A DNA stretch of 64,000 nucleotides, taken from Vespa crabro. Taxonomy: Eukaryota; Arthropoda; Insecta; Hymenoptera; Vespidae. Shown here piece after piece: positions 13,528-26,068 of this stretch. A model generated the notes under the pieces. It saw only the letters and a list, made by a program, of their open reading frames with translations. It did not search any database and was not told the origin of the DNA. The position numbers and the translations under genes were made by a program. The stretch lies in assembly GCF_910589235.1 (NCBI RefSeq), contig NC_060969.1, positions 4,657,496 to 4,721,495 on the forward strand, given 5' to 3'. Position 1 is the first letter of the stretch. Every line of letters starts with the position of its first letter.

Positions 13528-13593
<66 letters not shown>
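13528..13593. repeat. long (GA)n microsatellite
   Basis: About 65 bp of perfect GA, the longest dinucleotide tract in the window. Confidence 0.97.
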
Positions 13594-13594
<1 letters not shown>

Positions 13595-13695
13595 GAAGAT
13601 ATTCGCTAAGGAAGCAAAGTCGAAGGTCGGTCTCGAGATTCTCCTTCGATATTTTTCGATCTCACGATATTTGCTGACATCGGGAGATCTAAAGG

Positions 13696-13697
<2 letters not shown>

Positions 13698-13751
<54 letters not shown>
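13698..13751. repeat. (TA)n microsatellite
   Basis: About 54 bp of perfect alternating TA, 100 bp after the long GA tract. Confidence 0.97.
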
Positions 13752-13754
<3 letters not shown>

Positions 13755-13899
13755 AAAGAAAAATAAGGAAAAAAAAAAGAAAAAATAGAAAGAGAGATTG
13801 AAACGAGCATGCTGTCGTCTCTTTCTCTCGTGGTATGACGTATACTTACAACGAGCTACTTTCGATTGGCCGCTAATCGTTACATGGACCTCCTTCGTG

Positions 13900-13941
<42 letters not shown>

Positions 13942-13974
13942 TTATTATTATTGTTGTTGTTATTGTTATTGTTA

Positions 13975-14045
<71 letters not shown>
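13900..14045. repeat. (ATT)n/(GTT)n trinucleotide array
   Basis: About 145 bp of ATT triplets, with a GTT/ATTGTT block near 13950-13980, produce poly-N, poly-I and poly-L chance frames on both strands. Confidence 0.97.
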
Positions 14046-16559
14046 GCTATCCTCGCATACTGATGCCGTTACCATAGAGAACGTTTATTATCCACAAGCG
14101 CGGTGTGCCCATTTCTATCGGAAACGAGTCCTTCGGTTATGCGAGAGCGAGCGTTGCTTCGAAAGAGCGAGGATCTCGGCTCTCTGTTATCCTTTGCTAT
14201 CCTCTCGATCGATAGCATTCATTCACCCTCTCCAATGACCTTTCAAAATCATCGAGGGAAAAAATTGTGCATCTTATTTTTTTGTCAATTAGATAGAATA
14301 GAACATACGATTCCTTTGGCATAATCAAAATCAATTTCTCTCGATCACTGTCAATTATCTTTTATTAATGATTCACGTATGATTATTGTTTTTGAAAGAA
14401 CGTAAATAACGGTATGAAAAATATATTAAAAAGTATAATAAATTATCAGAAACTTAATGTAACTCTTAAACAAGCCTATTACAATCACATTTAAATCCTA
14501 ATCGAGTATGGATATACATACTTTAGTCGTCGGCGAATAACGAAGAAATAACAATGCAAAAACATGGTGGAGTGTTCGATGAAACATTCTTCGCTCCCAT
14601 CGACAAATCTATAACGATGGTTCGAACAACGTGTCCAGTCTCTAATCGCGTTTAGGATTAGTGGAATCGATCGGTTCGGTCGGTCAATGTAGCGTTAGTA
14701 TCTATCTGTGTATGTACGTACGTATGCCCGTACATATATATATATATACATATATATGTGTGTGTGTATGCATGTATGTATGTACCTCCTCTATCCAGGT
14801 GCGTAACACCACCGATCGCGTGGCATTTCAAGCGTTTTACAACGTCGCTGTTCCCCACGTCGTTACGACGTCGAAGCACGCGCGCACATACTCGCGAATG
14901 TGAAACGAGCTCTATCTCTCTCTCTCTCTCTCTCTCTTTTTCTCTCTCACGCACTCGTGCAGAGATCGCGACGCGCACCCACAAGAGAGAAAAAGAGAGA
15001 CAGAAGGAGAGAGAGAGAGAGAGAGATCGACTTGGCGTGCTGCGTGTAGGAGAGAAGATTGTGCAACTGTCCCGTACGGACGTCAGACAATATACCACGG
15101 ACACGGCAACGGACAGGATCGAATATCCTGTTCGGCTTATTAGGACAAGGTGGCCAGCCTCGATACTTTGATACCTTGGCTATCAATGATAGCGTAAATG
15201 CACCTACCAACTTGATACATTCAGTCAACGATTAATACTAACTTCCCCTAAAGTAAGAAAATTTCTTTTAGATCCGAACTATCGTTTCTTTTCGATCAAA
15301 TCTATTAAACGTTTTATCGAATGAATAAATATTTCTATCGAATATCTGATCGCGCGATGATTACTCTACGTGGATAATACCGATGATAACGAATTATCTA
15401 TTATATTTTCATTGTTCCATGAGATTGAATCGTTACGACGATATTAATGGGTTGCTTTCGCATATCCTTTTTTACTTTTAACTTGGTATTTAACGAATTA
15501 TACAATGTAATATGTAAAAACAGATTATACCATAAACGTACACGTGCGCGTATATATCCTATGCGTATGTCTTTTTGACTAAAAACCAAGAAGCATATAC
15601 CTATCTCGGAACAGTAGTAAAGTGGAAAAGAGAAACGGCAGTGTAGCATGGAAGAGGTACAGGAGATACACTGAGGACCTTTCTAACGCGCATAGACCGT
15701 GGCATTATTATTTATTTATAGCGTCATTATCTTGTCCCTATTGTTGTCGTTGTAGTTGCTCGAGCGGCGGATGGTTTACGTTGACCGGGACTCCTTTCGT
15801 CCTCGTTTCTCATTCATTTTGCTTCTCTCTCTCTCTCTCTCCCTCTCTCTCTATCTCTTTTATCTCCTTTTATCCATATAAGCCGGTTTCTGTAGCGATC
15901 GATAATACATAATTATTATTACCAAACGTTTAATTATATACCTACATATCTTTCAATAACAACGCGTACAAATGTTTATCCTGAGGAAATAAAATATGCA
16001 AGACGTTAAAACGGAATTTCTTGGTTTGCAAATGGAAAATATTGCGAGGAGCTGTAACGATGAGACACGTAATAGGAGTATCGCGCTGCCGAAGAGCCCA
16101 TGACTGTCGTTGGGAATAGCCGCTCCTCGAGTCGCGTTTATACGACAGCGATAAATAACTTCGTAGTGATCGCGAGAACGATTCTGGTTCGCAATCGAAA
16201 TCACCGTTCCCGTCACCGTCGTCGTCGTCGTCGACGACGACGATGACGACGACGACGACGACGACTTCCAATCGCCTTTTTTTTTTTTTTAATAAATGAC
16301 GCGCAAACTCCGACGTTGAAATTTCAAATTTCCTTCGAAAGATTTATGATAACGTACATTATTCCTTCGATAATCCTAATAGAATATAAGCTTCGCTCAG
16401 ATGATAATCTAAAAGATATTATCGCGATTATAAATTTTTCTTTCTTTTGTTTTCCCTTTTTTTTCTCTCTCTTTTTTATTCGCGATGATCATAAAAAATA
16501 AATTCGTCTCATTCATAAATTAATTATCGTAGGATTATTGGGAAAGAAAAATAGAAATT

Positions 16560-17000
16560 GGAAATAATTGCACGCTTACACGATAATATACGAAACGTAG
16601 ATAATTAACATCAATATCCGCGTATAGCTCATTAAAAGCTATTAAACGAAGTGTTCATTATAGACGCTTAAACATTATCGAACGCGTTAACTACGTTACA
16701 TTACGCGTTTAGAGCACCGATGTAGGTACATACATACCGAGCGAGGATTATTCGTAAAGCGTTAAGCTTTTGGAATCTGATTGTGGATCGATTAATCGAG
16801 AAAAGCGCAAACACTCGCGAGCACGGCTTCTCCGTTCGCGCTGTTTATCGCATTGAAAATTGTGTTTGGCCTGCACACGTCGTGTTCTTGAAAGGTTCGC
16901 GTGTACGTAAAAGCGACGCGATAAATAAACTCCATGGCGGCCATTACTCGTCGTTGGTGTAAACGAAGGAAAGAGACAGACGGATGGTAGTCCACCTGAG
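16560..17000. promoter_or_regulatory. candidate regulatory island with Pho/YY1-type palindrome beside a GA tract
   Basis: This stretch carries GATTAATCG (an Otd/Bicoid-type core, near 16787), GCGATAAATAAAC (a Caudal/forkhead-like core, about 16918-16930) and CCATGGCGGCCAT (16932-16944), in which GCCAT occurs on both strands. A (GA)n tract of about 48 bp starts at 17009. The combination of GAGA-factor and Pho-type motifs is what Drosophila Polycomb response elements use; that reading is inference. Confidence 0.28.
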
Positions 17001-17005
17001 ACAGG

Positions 17006-17008
<3 letters not shown>

Positions 17009-17056
<48 letters not shown>
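17009..17056. repeat. (GA)n microsatellite
   Basis: GA tract followed by GAA triplets. Confidence 0.95.
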
Positions 17057-17060
<4 letters not shown>

Positions 17061-17609
17061 AGAAGAAATCGAAACCTACCCTTATTTTCGAGCGCACTCT
17101 CTAATCGTTTAAAAGACATCTCTTAAAGAAGAAGAAGAAGCTTACAAACTACGATTACTACGTCTTCCTCGTAATACTATTCGCCGGGAATCGAAATAAA
17201 GTGGATTAAAAAAAAAAAAAAAAAAAGGAAAAAAAAGAGAAACAGATAAAATGGCTTCGTTGTGACCTATTTGCAAGAATCTTCGTTCGTCGCGAATAAT
17301 AAAGTACGAAAATAAAGGGAATCAAGAAAATGGCCGGTAGTAGGAGATATACAACTACCTATGTATCTAAGGTTGAGGGTAAACGACGAGAAACACCTTA
17401 AAAATATTACGTACGTGTGTAAGAGGAAGGTAGAAGATGTTCGTTAGAACGGTAGTCTCGATGGAAGGCGAAAATACGCGATGGCCGAACGCCATGCGTC
17501 GCGGGCCTAAATTCGCATTGGCCGACGTCGGCGTTTGCGCGGCTTTTGCGCGCTGAGTTTGCGCGCGACTCCTCCGTATTGACTTTGCCACGTCTCTCTG
17601 CACCCCAAC

Positions 17610-17636
17610 CCCAAAAACAACGACAACGACGACAAC

Positions 17637-17675
<39 letters not shown>

Positions 17676-17740
17676 GAGGAGGACAACGACGAGGACAACG
17701 ACGAGGAGAACGACGACGACGACGAGAACGAGGAGGTTGT
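17610..17740. repeat. (CGA)n/(CAA CGA)n trinucleotide array
   Basis: CGA and ACGACA-type triplets with GAG interruptions. The minus strand reads as poly-Ser/Arg chance protein. Confidence 0.93.
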
Positions 17741-17994
17741 TGGGGAGAGATGAGAGGGAAGGTGAATGGGTAAGGGGTGAGGGGAACGGTTAAGGGGGAG
17801 GATAAAGAAGCGGACACGCAGAAGCAGCGAGCGAGTAAAACACAAAGGAAGGTGACTCGACTCGAGTCGAGTAACGACACGAAAGTGGCGTGGCGCGATG
17901 CGAGAAGAAGAGGAGGAAGAGAAGGTGCCGTTGCTGTTACTCCTGCTGGTGATGGCGATGGTGCTGCTAGTGCTTCGCTGCTGTTGCTGCTCCT

Positions 17995-18080
17995 GCTGGT
18001 AATGGTGGTGGTGATGGTGATGGTGGTGGTGGTGGTGGTGGTGGTGGTGGTTGCTGCTGCTGCTGCTGCTGCTGCTGCTT
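17995..18080. repeat. (GGT)n followed by (GCT)n
   Basis: Adjacent GGT/GAT and GCT triplet blocks. The minus strand would encode poly-Ser, poly-His and poly-Gln. Confidence 0.93.
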
Positions 18081-18839
18081 ATGGTGGGGGTAACACGCCA
18101 GGCGAATGTCTTACAATTGATTTTCACGCCACTTTGATTTATTCGAGCGCGCCACCGTCGCGCGTTTTTCGTGGCCGCAGGGCCACCGATGGAGGAGAAG
18201 AACCGGCCAACCAACTTCAGTCTCACTCACTTCCTCTTCTTGCTTTCTCTCTCTATAGTCTCTATATATGTATGTGTGTATATATATATATGCATATAAT
18301 ATGTATCTCTCTTTATATATATATATATATATGTTTGCGTGTGTGCGCGCGCGTGTATATCTCTCTCTTTCCTTCTCGTTCTCATCCTCCGCTACCGTTG
18401 CGCCACGATTTATGGACTTCCAAGGCGATTCTTTTTAGATTGGCCTGCGCGACCCTTTTTCTATCCTATTTCGTTCCCTCTTATTCCTCGTCGTCCTCTT
18501 CTTCTCCTTCTCGTTCTCCTCCTTTTTTCATCTTTGAAGTTCCTCAACTTCCCAACTGAAACTACTACACTTACCCTTCTATATCACGAAAAACATTGAG
18601 AATCTATTTGAGATTTACATGCCAGAAAAGATTCCTCATACTTATGCCACAGATTCTTCCGCAAAGAGTTTATTTTTTTTTTCCTTCGTTTTTTATTTTA
18701 GCCGAGACTAAACTTTTGTATAATCGTACAAGATCTATCGTGATTTGCATAGAGGAAATGATTGAAGACTCGACGAACATATGTTAACATATTTGTGCAT
18801 GTGCGTTTGCGCTTTCATTTTTGATTCGAGAATATTCTC

Positions 18840-19200
18840 GATCGATCGATCTCCCGCAGCGTATTCAGAAGGGTGTCTCATTCACCCTCTCCTCGAAGAA
18901 GAGATAGGATTGGTCCTCGAGCTATTCGCCAGGGTAGTACATGGTGGGGGTTAGTTTCCTAAGCTCAACCGGGATACATCGAGATCGCGACCAATGATAG
19001 ACTCGCACAGCTGCCCTAAAGGGACCGTAGAAGGAATCCCTAGGTTCGCGTTATTCTCTACCCTTGCGGCAAAGCCCTTCCCAGGATACGAATGAGGGGA
19101 ATGAGCCTCGGCCCTTCCCGTGAGTATGGGAAAGGATTAGGGAGCAAACACCGTTCGACATGATTTTCGACCTTTCCAGAGCGATGGACGACGATCTAAG
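18840..19200. promoter_or_regulatory. non-repetitive island of unknown function
   Basis: About 350 bases are free of microsatellites in an otherwise repeat-filled intron. The word CCCTTCCC occurs twice (near 19074 and 19111), and the second copy faces GGGAAAGG at 19127-19134, forming a small imperfect stem. No ORF or RNA family is recognised. Confidence 0.2.
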
Positions 19201-19279
19201 AGTTCTTTTTTTCCTTTCTTTCTTTTATCGCAGTTGACAATGTGAACAATTAATGTCTACGCTACAATAAATGACGACG

Positions 19280-19285
<6 letters not shown>

Positions 19286-19326
<41 letters not shown>
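19286..19326. repeat. (AAT)n trinucleotide repeat
   Basis: About 13 AAT units. Confidence 0.95.
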
Positions 19327-19327
<1 letters not shown>

Positions 19328-20039
19328 GTATTTGTTGTATTACTTTTGAAATCTTCCTTAATAAATTATTATATAACGACGTGGAAAGATTTCAAAGAGG
19401 AAACCTTTTCTCTTCTAATATCGAAAGCCATCCATCCACGAGGTAACAATCGAATCGATCGATCGCCGGAGCTAAAAACAACGGGTACGCGCGGTAGAAA
19501 AGGACAGAAACGTATATACGAAGAGGCCGCGGATTTCGAGCGAGGAGACAATCGTTTCTCTCTGCCTCGAAAGATGATCGATCGACTCGTCGTTCGCTCT
19601 GAGAAACTGGTCGACCACTCGCGGCATACCGAATCTTAAGTAGTTCGCCAGAGAGAAAGAGAGAAAGAGAATGTAACAAGAGAAAGAAAAAGAAGAAGTA
19701 GAGGAGGAAGAAGAAGAAGAAAAAGAAAAAAAAAAAAGAAAGGAAAAGATCGTTCAACGTTGAAGAGACCAGTCCTGAATTATCGACCGGTTAATGATTA
19801 AACTCGTACTCATACGTAAGAACAATTTATAACAATGATTTTGGCAAAACTTTGTCGATTCATTTTATTATTCATATTTACATATGAAATGTAAAAAAAT
19901 ATTCTCAAGATCGACGGTGAGAATAATATAATATAAACAAAAGTTCGTACGGGCATAAAACCTCAGTTCGAGTGCATGAACACTCGGAAGCAATTTACAA
20001 GTTAATGAGTTACGATGATTCGTTAGCGTAGCCCTCTCC

Positions 20040-20076
<37 letters not shown>

Positions 20077-20301
20077 TCTCTGGATTTATTTCGGTTGCTC
20101 TTCGAGTGTACGCCCATCTAATTGGCTCGTCTCTCCCTTTCTCTCTTTCTCCTCGTCCACCTTCCTCTTTTCCACCTCCCACCAGTACCACCTTTGGCTT
20201 CATATAAAGATCAGAAAAATGATGAAAGAACAAGACGCAAATGAATATATGTATAAAGAGGAATAAAGGAAAGAAAGAAAAAAGAACAGGTAAAAAAACA
20301 C

Positions 20302-20332
<31 letters not shown>

Positions 20333-21956
20333 GTCGATCTTGACGCAGCCGGGCGTTGTATTCAATGTGCGAAGGGATGCAAATCTCCTATCTCATGAGC
20401 AGAATTTTCAAGGAAGCTGAAAGACGGATGGATCACGACGGCGGCAACGGACAATACGGTATTTGCATCTGGTACATAATTCAGTCACCGTATCTGCCCC
20501 CAACCACCTTCCGAATGCCGTTCATAGACCACACCGTTACGATCTTTTTACTAAAAAAAAAGAAAAAGAAAGAAAAAAAAAGAAAAAAAAAGAAAAAAAA
20601 AAAAGAAACAAAAAAGAAAAAAATAGAGAGAAAAAAGAGAAAGAAAGGATGGACGGAAAAAGAAACGAAGAAAAAAAACAAGATCGAATAGTTTACACTG
20701 CGGAGGATAAAAAAAGAAAAATAATATCATTGAATCTATCTACATTTTCGTCGAGATTCTCGATATCTCGTCGCGCTTGAACGTCATCCCGTTCAAACAG
20801 CTCATTATGAAAATCTCAGAGGAATTAAATGATCAAGAAGACAAGAAAAAAAAAGAGAGAGAGAGAATAAAAAAAAAATACATAAAATAATCAAAGATAC
20901 CAGCTATTCATATATTCCCAGTGGAGCGTAAAATAGACGTACCTAAAGTTTCATCGAATTGAACGTAGATATGGCGATTAAGTCTACTAGATTACTGATT
21001 GCATCTAGTTTTATTATACCTATTTAAATAATTAACCAGACGTATCGATTATCACGACCATACGATTCAATCATATTCTCGCGAGTTTAAAGCATAAACT
21101 CGAATGGTTCCTTATTATTTTCAATACGAATTAACGCTTACGATCAAATTTCAATGGATATGGACTTTTTTTCTTTTTTTTTTTTTTTTTTACATCAACA
21201 CGATCTACAAAATCAGACGTTATCGTCATCACGGTCATTTACATGCTTAACCAAATCTTCGTTCTTCTTATTTATATATATATATTATATTTGATCTCAC
21301 GTAAAGAGTTGAGAGGGGATCGCTTAAATGGCCGCTTAAACTTTGAAACAGTTCTCTACGGTTCTTTCAAAATATACCAGTAGATGATATCCAGCGATGC
21401 AAAATCTTTGGGAATGCGGGTGTCGCACGAAAGCACAATGCCCTTCGAAGACTACCGGAGACTATACGTTTTCCGTCGGAAGATCGCTAAGGATAACCTT
21501 GCGGTCTCTACCCCCACCTCATCCTTCTTTTCGCCGCCTCTCTTTTCCACCTCGTAACACTGTTACACTGCTACCTCGTTGCTGCCGTTCAGCGCACGGA
21601 GAAACGAGAAGATAAAATCGTAGAGATCGAGAAGAGAAGTTCGATCCTCGGCGCGACTCTTTGACCCCCGCGCGAACAACGAGACGATTCTCTCTCTCTC
21701 TCTCTTTTTCTTCCTTAAGAAAAGGCTCGACTTTTCGACTCGTAACATCTCGAGAATGTCGCTCTTGCTTCTAGCTTACGAAGAGAGAGGGCTCGTAAAG
21801 TCCAGCGAAACGAGTCGCAGCTTGGAAGAGGAAGGGAGGGAGAGGTGGAGGAGAAAGAGGAAAGGACTCCGAAAAAAGATGGTCCTCTTATAAGTAGAAT
21901 TATACCGACGACGACGACGATCTCGACGAAATCGTTCTCGTTCTCTCGTTCTCTCG

Positions 21957-21979
21957 TTCTCTCTCTCTCTCTCTCTCTC

Positions 21980-22014
<35 letters not shown>
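21957..22014. repeat. (TC)n microsatellite
   Basis: TC tract with one CGATC interruption, preceded by three TTCTCTCG units (about 21935-21960). Confidence 0.94.
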
Positions 22015-22017
<3 letters not shown>

Positions 22018-22147
22018 TGCTTCTTCTTCTCGCGGCGCGCGTTGAATATTTCAGGCCACGTCCCTCGAGGACGCGCGTTATAAATTTCCGACCCTTCTCC
22101 GCCAAATGGCTACGCTGGACTCGCTTTCCTCGGCGTACGTATGTATG

Positions 22148-22190
22148 TAGGTAGGTAGGTAGGTAGGTAGGTAGGTAGATAGGTAGGTAC
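22148..22190. repeat. (TAGG)n tetranucleotide repeat
   Basis: Seven perfect TAGG units run from 22148, then GATAGGTAGGTAC. A (GA)n tract follows at 22240-22279. Confidence 0.95.
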
Positions 22191-22239
22191 GCCTTTTCGC
22201 TTGGTACGAAAGGAAAAAAAAAAATAAATAATAAAAAAG

Positions 22240-22279
<40 letters not shown>
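22240..22279. repeat. (GA)n microsatellite
   Basis: GA tract of about 38 bp, with one CGAG at its start. Confidence 0.94.
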
Positions 22280-22282
<3 letters not shown>

Positions 22283-23072
22283 GGGGAGGGAGAAGAAAAA
22301 AAGAGGAAGAAGAGGAAGACGTTTCTGGAGTGCCAGGCGAGGACTTTAACGCGATATCGTGGCTTGTATAGCGCGTGGCACATGCCGGCGAATCGACTCG
22401 TAAATCGGTGATCTCGAGAAATCGACCATTTCGATCGAACGAGAGTCACGGAACAAATTAAACAAATTAGATGTGGCACGCGATCCGTTAGAGAATTCAA
22501 AGTAATTGTTATGCTCGGGTTATCTTAGAAATTGATCGATATCTCTCTTTCTCTCCGACGATACAGATGATCCTAGTGCGGCGGAATCACCTAAGATAAC
22601 TTCTAACGAATTGATAAATCATTTCTTGCCATTAGACACTCTTTTGCGATCGATTGTATAAAGTGTTGATGAACCTGTGTGTGTGTGTGTGTGCATCGAC
22701 GATCGTAAAAAAAAAAAAAGGAAAAAGAGCATCGATCTGAAACTATTAAGAGAGAGACGTCGTGTGTGTCGGAAGAGATAAAGTTTGCATATTATAAATC
22801 TTATGGTGGTTTTGGTCCTGGCAAAGGTAGGAAGAAGCTTCCGCCATGGAATGTCCAGGAACGGGCGCAGGACTGTAACTCGTAGTAGAGCGCACGGCAC
22901 GGTGTAGTGGCACGGCAGGGCACGGCGTAACGATAAGGATCGGGAGGACTGAGGAGAAAAGAAAAGGGAGGCAGGAGAGCGTGTAGGACAGCCGTTAACG
23001 AGCGACTCTCCGAGCATTACCTTCCTTCTGCGTACGTGCAGCGCTCAAGATGCGAGAGCCAACCAAAGAGAA

Positions 23073-23087
<15 letters not shown>

Positions 23088-23129
<42 letters not shown>
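23088..23129. repeat. (GA)n microsatellite
   Basis: Near-perfect GA tract. Confidence 0.94.
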
Positions 23130-23135
<6 letters not shown>

Positions 23136-23626
23136 CCCTTGGCCCAGCGATCCTTTAAGGATCTCTCTACCTTAGAGAAATAGATCGATGATCCGATCCA
23201 CCAGATGCGCGTCGATCCTAACGATCCGATCTCTTTCTTCTGATAATCCAAAGTCTCTTTCAAACTCATTTCTTGTCCTTCTCTTTTTTACTTTTTACTT
23301 TTTTCTTTCTGCTTTTTATTTCTCTTTTTGTTTTCTTTCTTTTTCTTTTTTCTCTGTCCCTCTGTCTTTCTATGATTAAACTCTCCGATCCTTCACGAGT
23401 CCTAGACGTGCATTAAGATTAATGATTTTTCATATCTCTCGATAATCTTCCATTCAATGTTTCTCTTCTTAGGTTCTTTTTTTCTTTTTCTCGTCTCCTC
23501 TTCTCCCTCTTCCTGTCTACATACTAATATTTCCGCCATATCGTTAGTCCAATGTTCTCACGATTTTCCATAAAATAATCAACGTGTTTAATCTGTTGTT
23601 GAATTTTCTTGTATTTTTTTTTCTTT

Positions 23627-23631
<5 letters not shown>

Positions 23632-23673
<42 letters not shown>
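23632..23673. repeat. (TC)n microsatellite
   Basis: Perfect TC tract within a T/C-rich stretch. Confidence 0.95.
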
Positions 23674-23676
<3 letters not shown>

Positions 23677-23914
23677 ATATTCCTATCGCATAACGATAAT
23701 GATCGCTATCTTTTAAATCGTGAATAATTAAGTGCAACAAAGTAAGTATACGTTTAACTAGTGATTCTAAGACTGTAATACATGACGTTACCGGGCGATT
23801 TAACAAAGTATTTAAAACTCACGAGAAAACGAAAGATCGCGAAAAGAAAAGTAACGGGCGTTCCTCTTGCGTTCCAGTCGGTCTCTGGAGCGGAGCGGGG
23901 CTAAGCTCGGAACG

Positions 23915-24200
23915 AACGACGCCATTTCGCTGTCTCCTCGCCATTTCGAGGACAAGAGGGTAGAAATATATCCAACGACCACGCGTATGTAGTTACACGC
24001 ATTCCTGAACTCGCTGCTTATAAACGGGTAGCTACCCTCTTCGTATGAGAGAACGAAAAAGAGTAGAGGAAAGCAAAGAAAAAAGAAAAAAGGAAGAGAG
24101 AGAGAGAGAGAAAGAGAGAGAAAGAGAGAAAAAAAGAAAGGAAAATTTCCCAGCTGTTCGGGTTATCTCGATGATGAATCAAAAATGGCGGCTATGGCTG
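23915..24200. promoter_or_regulatory. candidate Pho/GAGA motif cluster
   Basis: GCCATTTCG occurs twice, at 23921-23929 and 23940-23948. AATGGCGGCTATGGC follows at 24184-24198, and a GA-rich tract lies between them at 24095-24130. This is the densest Pho/YY1-type grouping in the window. No gene is seen. Confidence 0.28.
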
Positions 24201-25459
24201 TTGGATGGACGGGGTATTTCAACCCTTACTATCTGGGGCTTCGTCGTCGGGACGCCACACCTTCACAAAAATTCTGTCGCATCTGTGTACGTGTTCTCTC
24301 TTTCTTTCTCTCTGTGCGTCGAGACTTTATATAAAATACGCGAAAGGTGGGCTCCACTTTATATGTATACGTGTATATATATATATATATGTCTATACGT
24401 CTGTGTGTGTATATATATATATCCATAGGAGGTATATATACCTGGTGTGTTCCCCTACAACTCCATCCCTCTTTCACTTTTGTTTCCGAGATCGTATCAA
24501 CTCCGGACTCTCTTTCTACTTTTTAGACGACACGCATCTGCGAGCAGTACCCATGCATGGTCTCGTAAAAATGCAACATATTGCGCGAAAAGTATACTAC
24601 AAGGGAAGACCCTTATGAGGGAACATTGTTATTCTCTACGCGCGTTATCTTTTCGATGATATTAGACGAGGAAACGTAACGACAAATATATATATATATG
24701 CGTGTGCGTGTATTTTTTTCCGAGGTATTATGAAAAAAGAGAAACGAATGTATGCAAAATTATTTTTCCATTTCGGATTGGATAACACAACAAATAATAT
24801 TTCTAACGATGGGAGAAACAATCGATCAAAAGTGGTTTTCTTTCTATCAAATAAATTTTTAATTTCGTCGCCGTTGGGGAAACGAGCTTACCATCGGTTC
24901 GAAATAAATGGTCGAAAGAAGAAAAGAAGAAAAAAAAAAAAAAAGAAAAGAAAAAAAAACATAAAGCTGACTCGCTCGATCGCCTCGAAGAAAATTACAG
25001 AGCACGGCGAAAGTGTCGCACACGTGCTCACGATAAGGGACGCCTACCACTTTAAACCGATACATATTTTATTAGCTCGTATTGCCTTAGCGCGCTGTGC
25101 TCCCCTTGTCGCGATCGGTATTGATAAATGACTGATAGGTAGGCGTGTCTCCTCGTCATCCTGTCACAATGTTTGTCCTTGTCGCGGGAGGATTAGAGAA
25201 TGTTTATTCCGACCCGAATGAAATAAAATAATGATCTTAGCTTTCGTTTCGTGAATAAAAAAAAAAAAAAAGATTTACGATTATCTTGTATCGAATATAT
25301 TAGCTTATCGTTTGACCACATGATTTATTTCATTTTTTGCGATATCGTTGAGAAACGTTTCAATGAATACACCGTGACGGGTTATGTTATAAAAATATTA
25401 ACAATTACTTCAAAGTATATTTTTTTGATATAATCGAAAGAATTATTCAGCTAACTATA

Positions 25460-25484
25460 ACACACACACACACACACATATATG

Positions 25485-25517
<33 letters not shown>
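25460..25517. repeat. (CA)n then (TA)n compound microsatellite
   Basis: About ten CA units pass through TATATGTAAA into about 15 TA units. Confidence 0.94.
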
Positions 25518-25522
<5 letters not shown>

Positions 25523-26022
25523 TGTTGGTCTTTGAAAACTCTCTCGAACGAATCGAATAAATTCTTTACGAGAAACAAACACGCACGTTGAATTTTCCAC
25601 TGGGCCGTGTCAACCGTACTCTTCTCTTCTTCTTCCTCCTCCTATTCGACGCGTGTAAATGCATCAATTAAACCAAAACGCCGTCAATTATCGTTCGACG
25701 AACCTTCGTCTGGGCAAAAGAAACGAGCAAAAGCAATGGACGCACGCTTTTCCCTCGGCGTAATATCGCGCTATAAGATTCGCGATGTATAATACATACA
25801 GTGTGTAGAATATCTAGTACTTATCTGGTAAACGCATGCGACTAGACGATAAAAACCTCTTTTTTTTTTCTCTCCTTCATTTTATTCTTTTTTCACAGAC
25901 GGCGAAAATGAATTTACATCGCGTGTACTCGCCGTTATATTATACCAATTAACGACGAACATTTATTTATATTTATATGCTGATAGGGAATTAGCGAAAG
26001 GAGACGAAGGAAAAAAAAAGAA

Positions 26023-26028
26023 AAGAAA

Positions 26029-26066
<38 letters not shown>
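26023..26066. repeat. (GAAA)n tetranucleotide repeat
   Basis: GAAA units after an A/G-rich lead. Confidence 0.93.

Positions 26067-26068
<2 letters not shown>

Noticed and set aside
17507..18226. 239-codon minus-strand frame with poly-Ser, poly-His and Gln runs, in the same orientation as grain
   Set aside because: The runs come from (CGA)n and (GGT)(GCT)n arrays, no conserved block or splice-site pair supports an exon, and the overlapping plus-strand frame is equally long.
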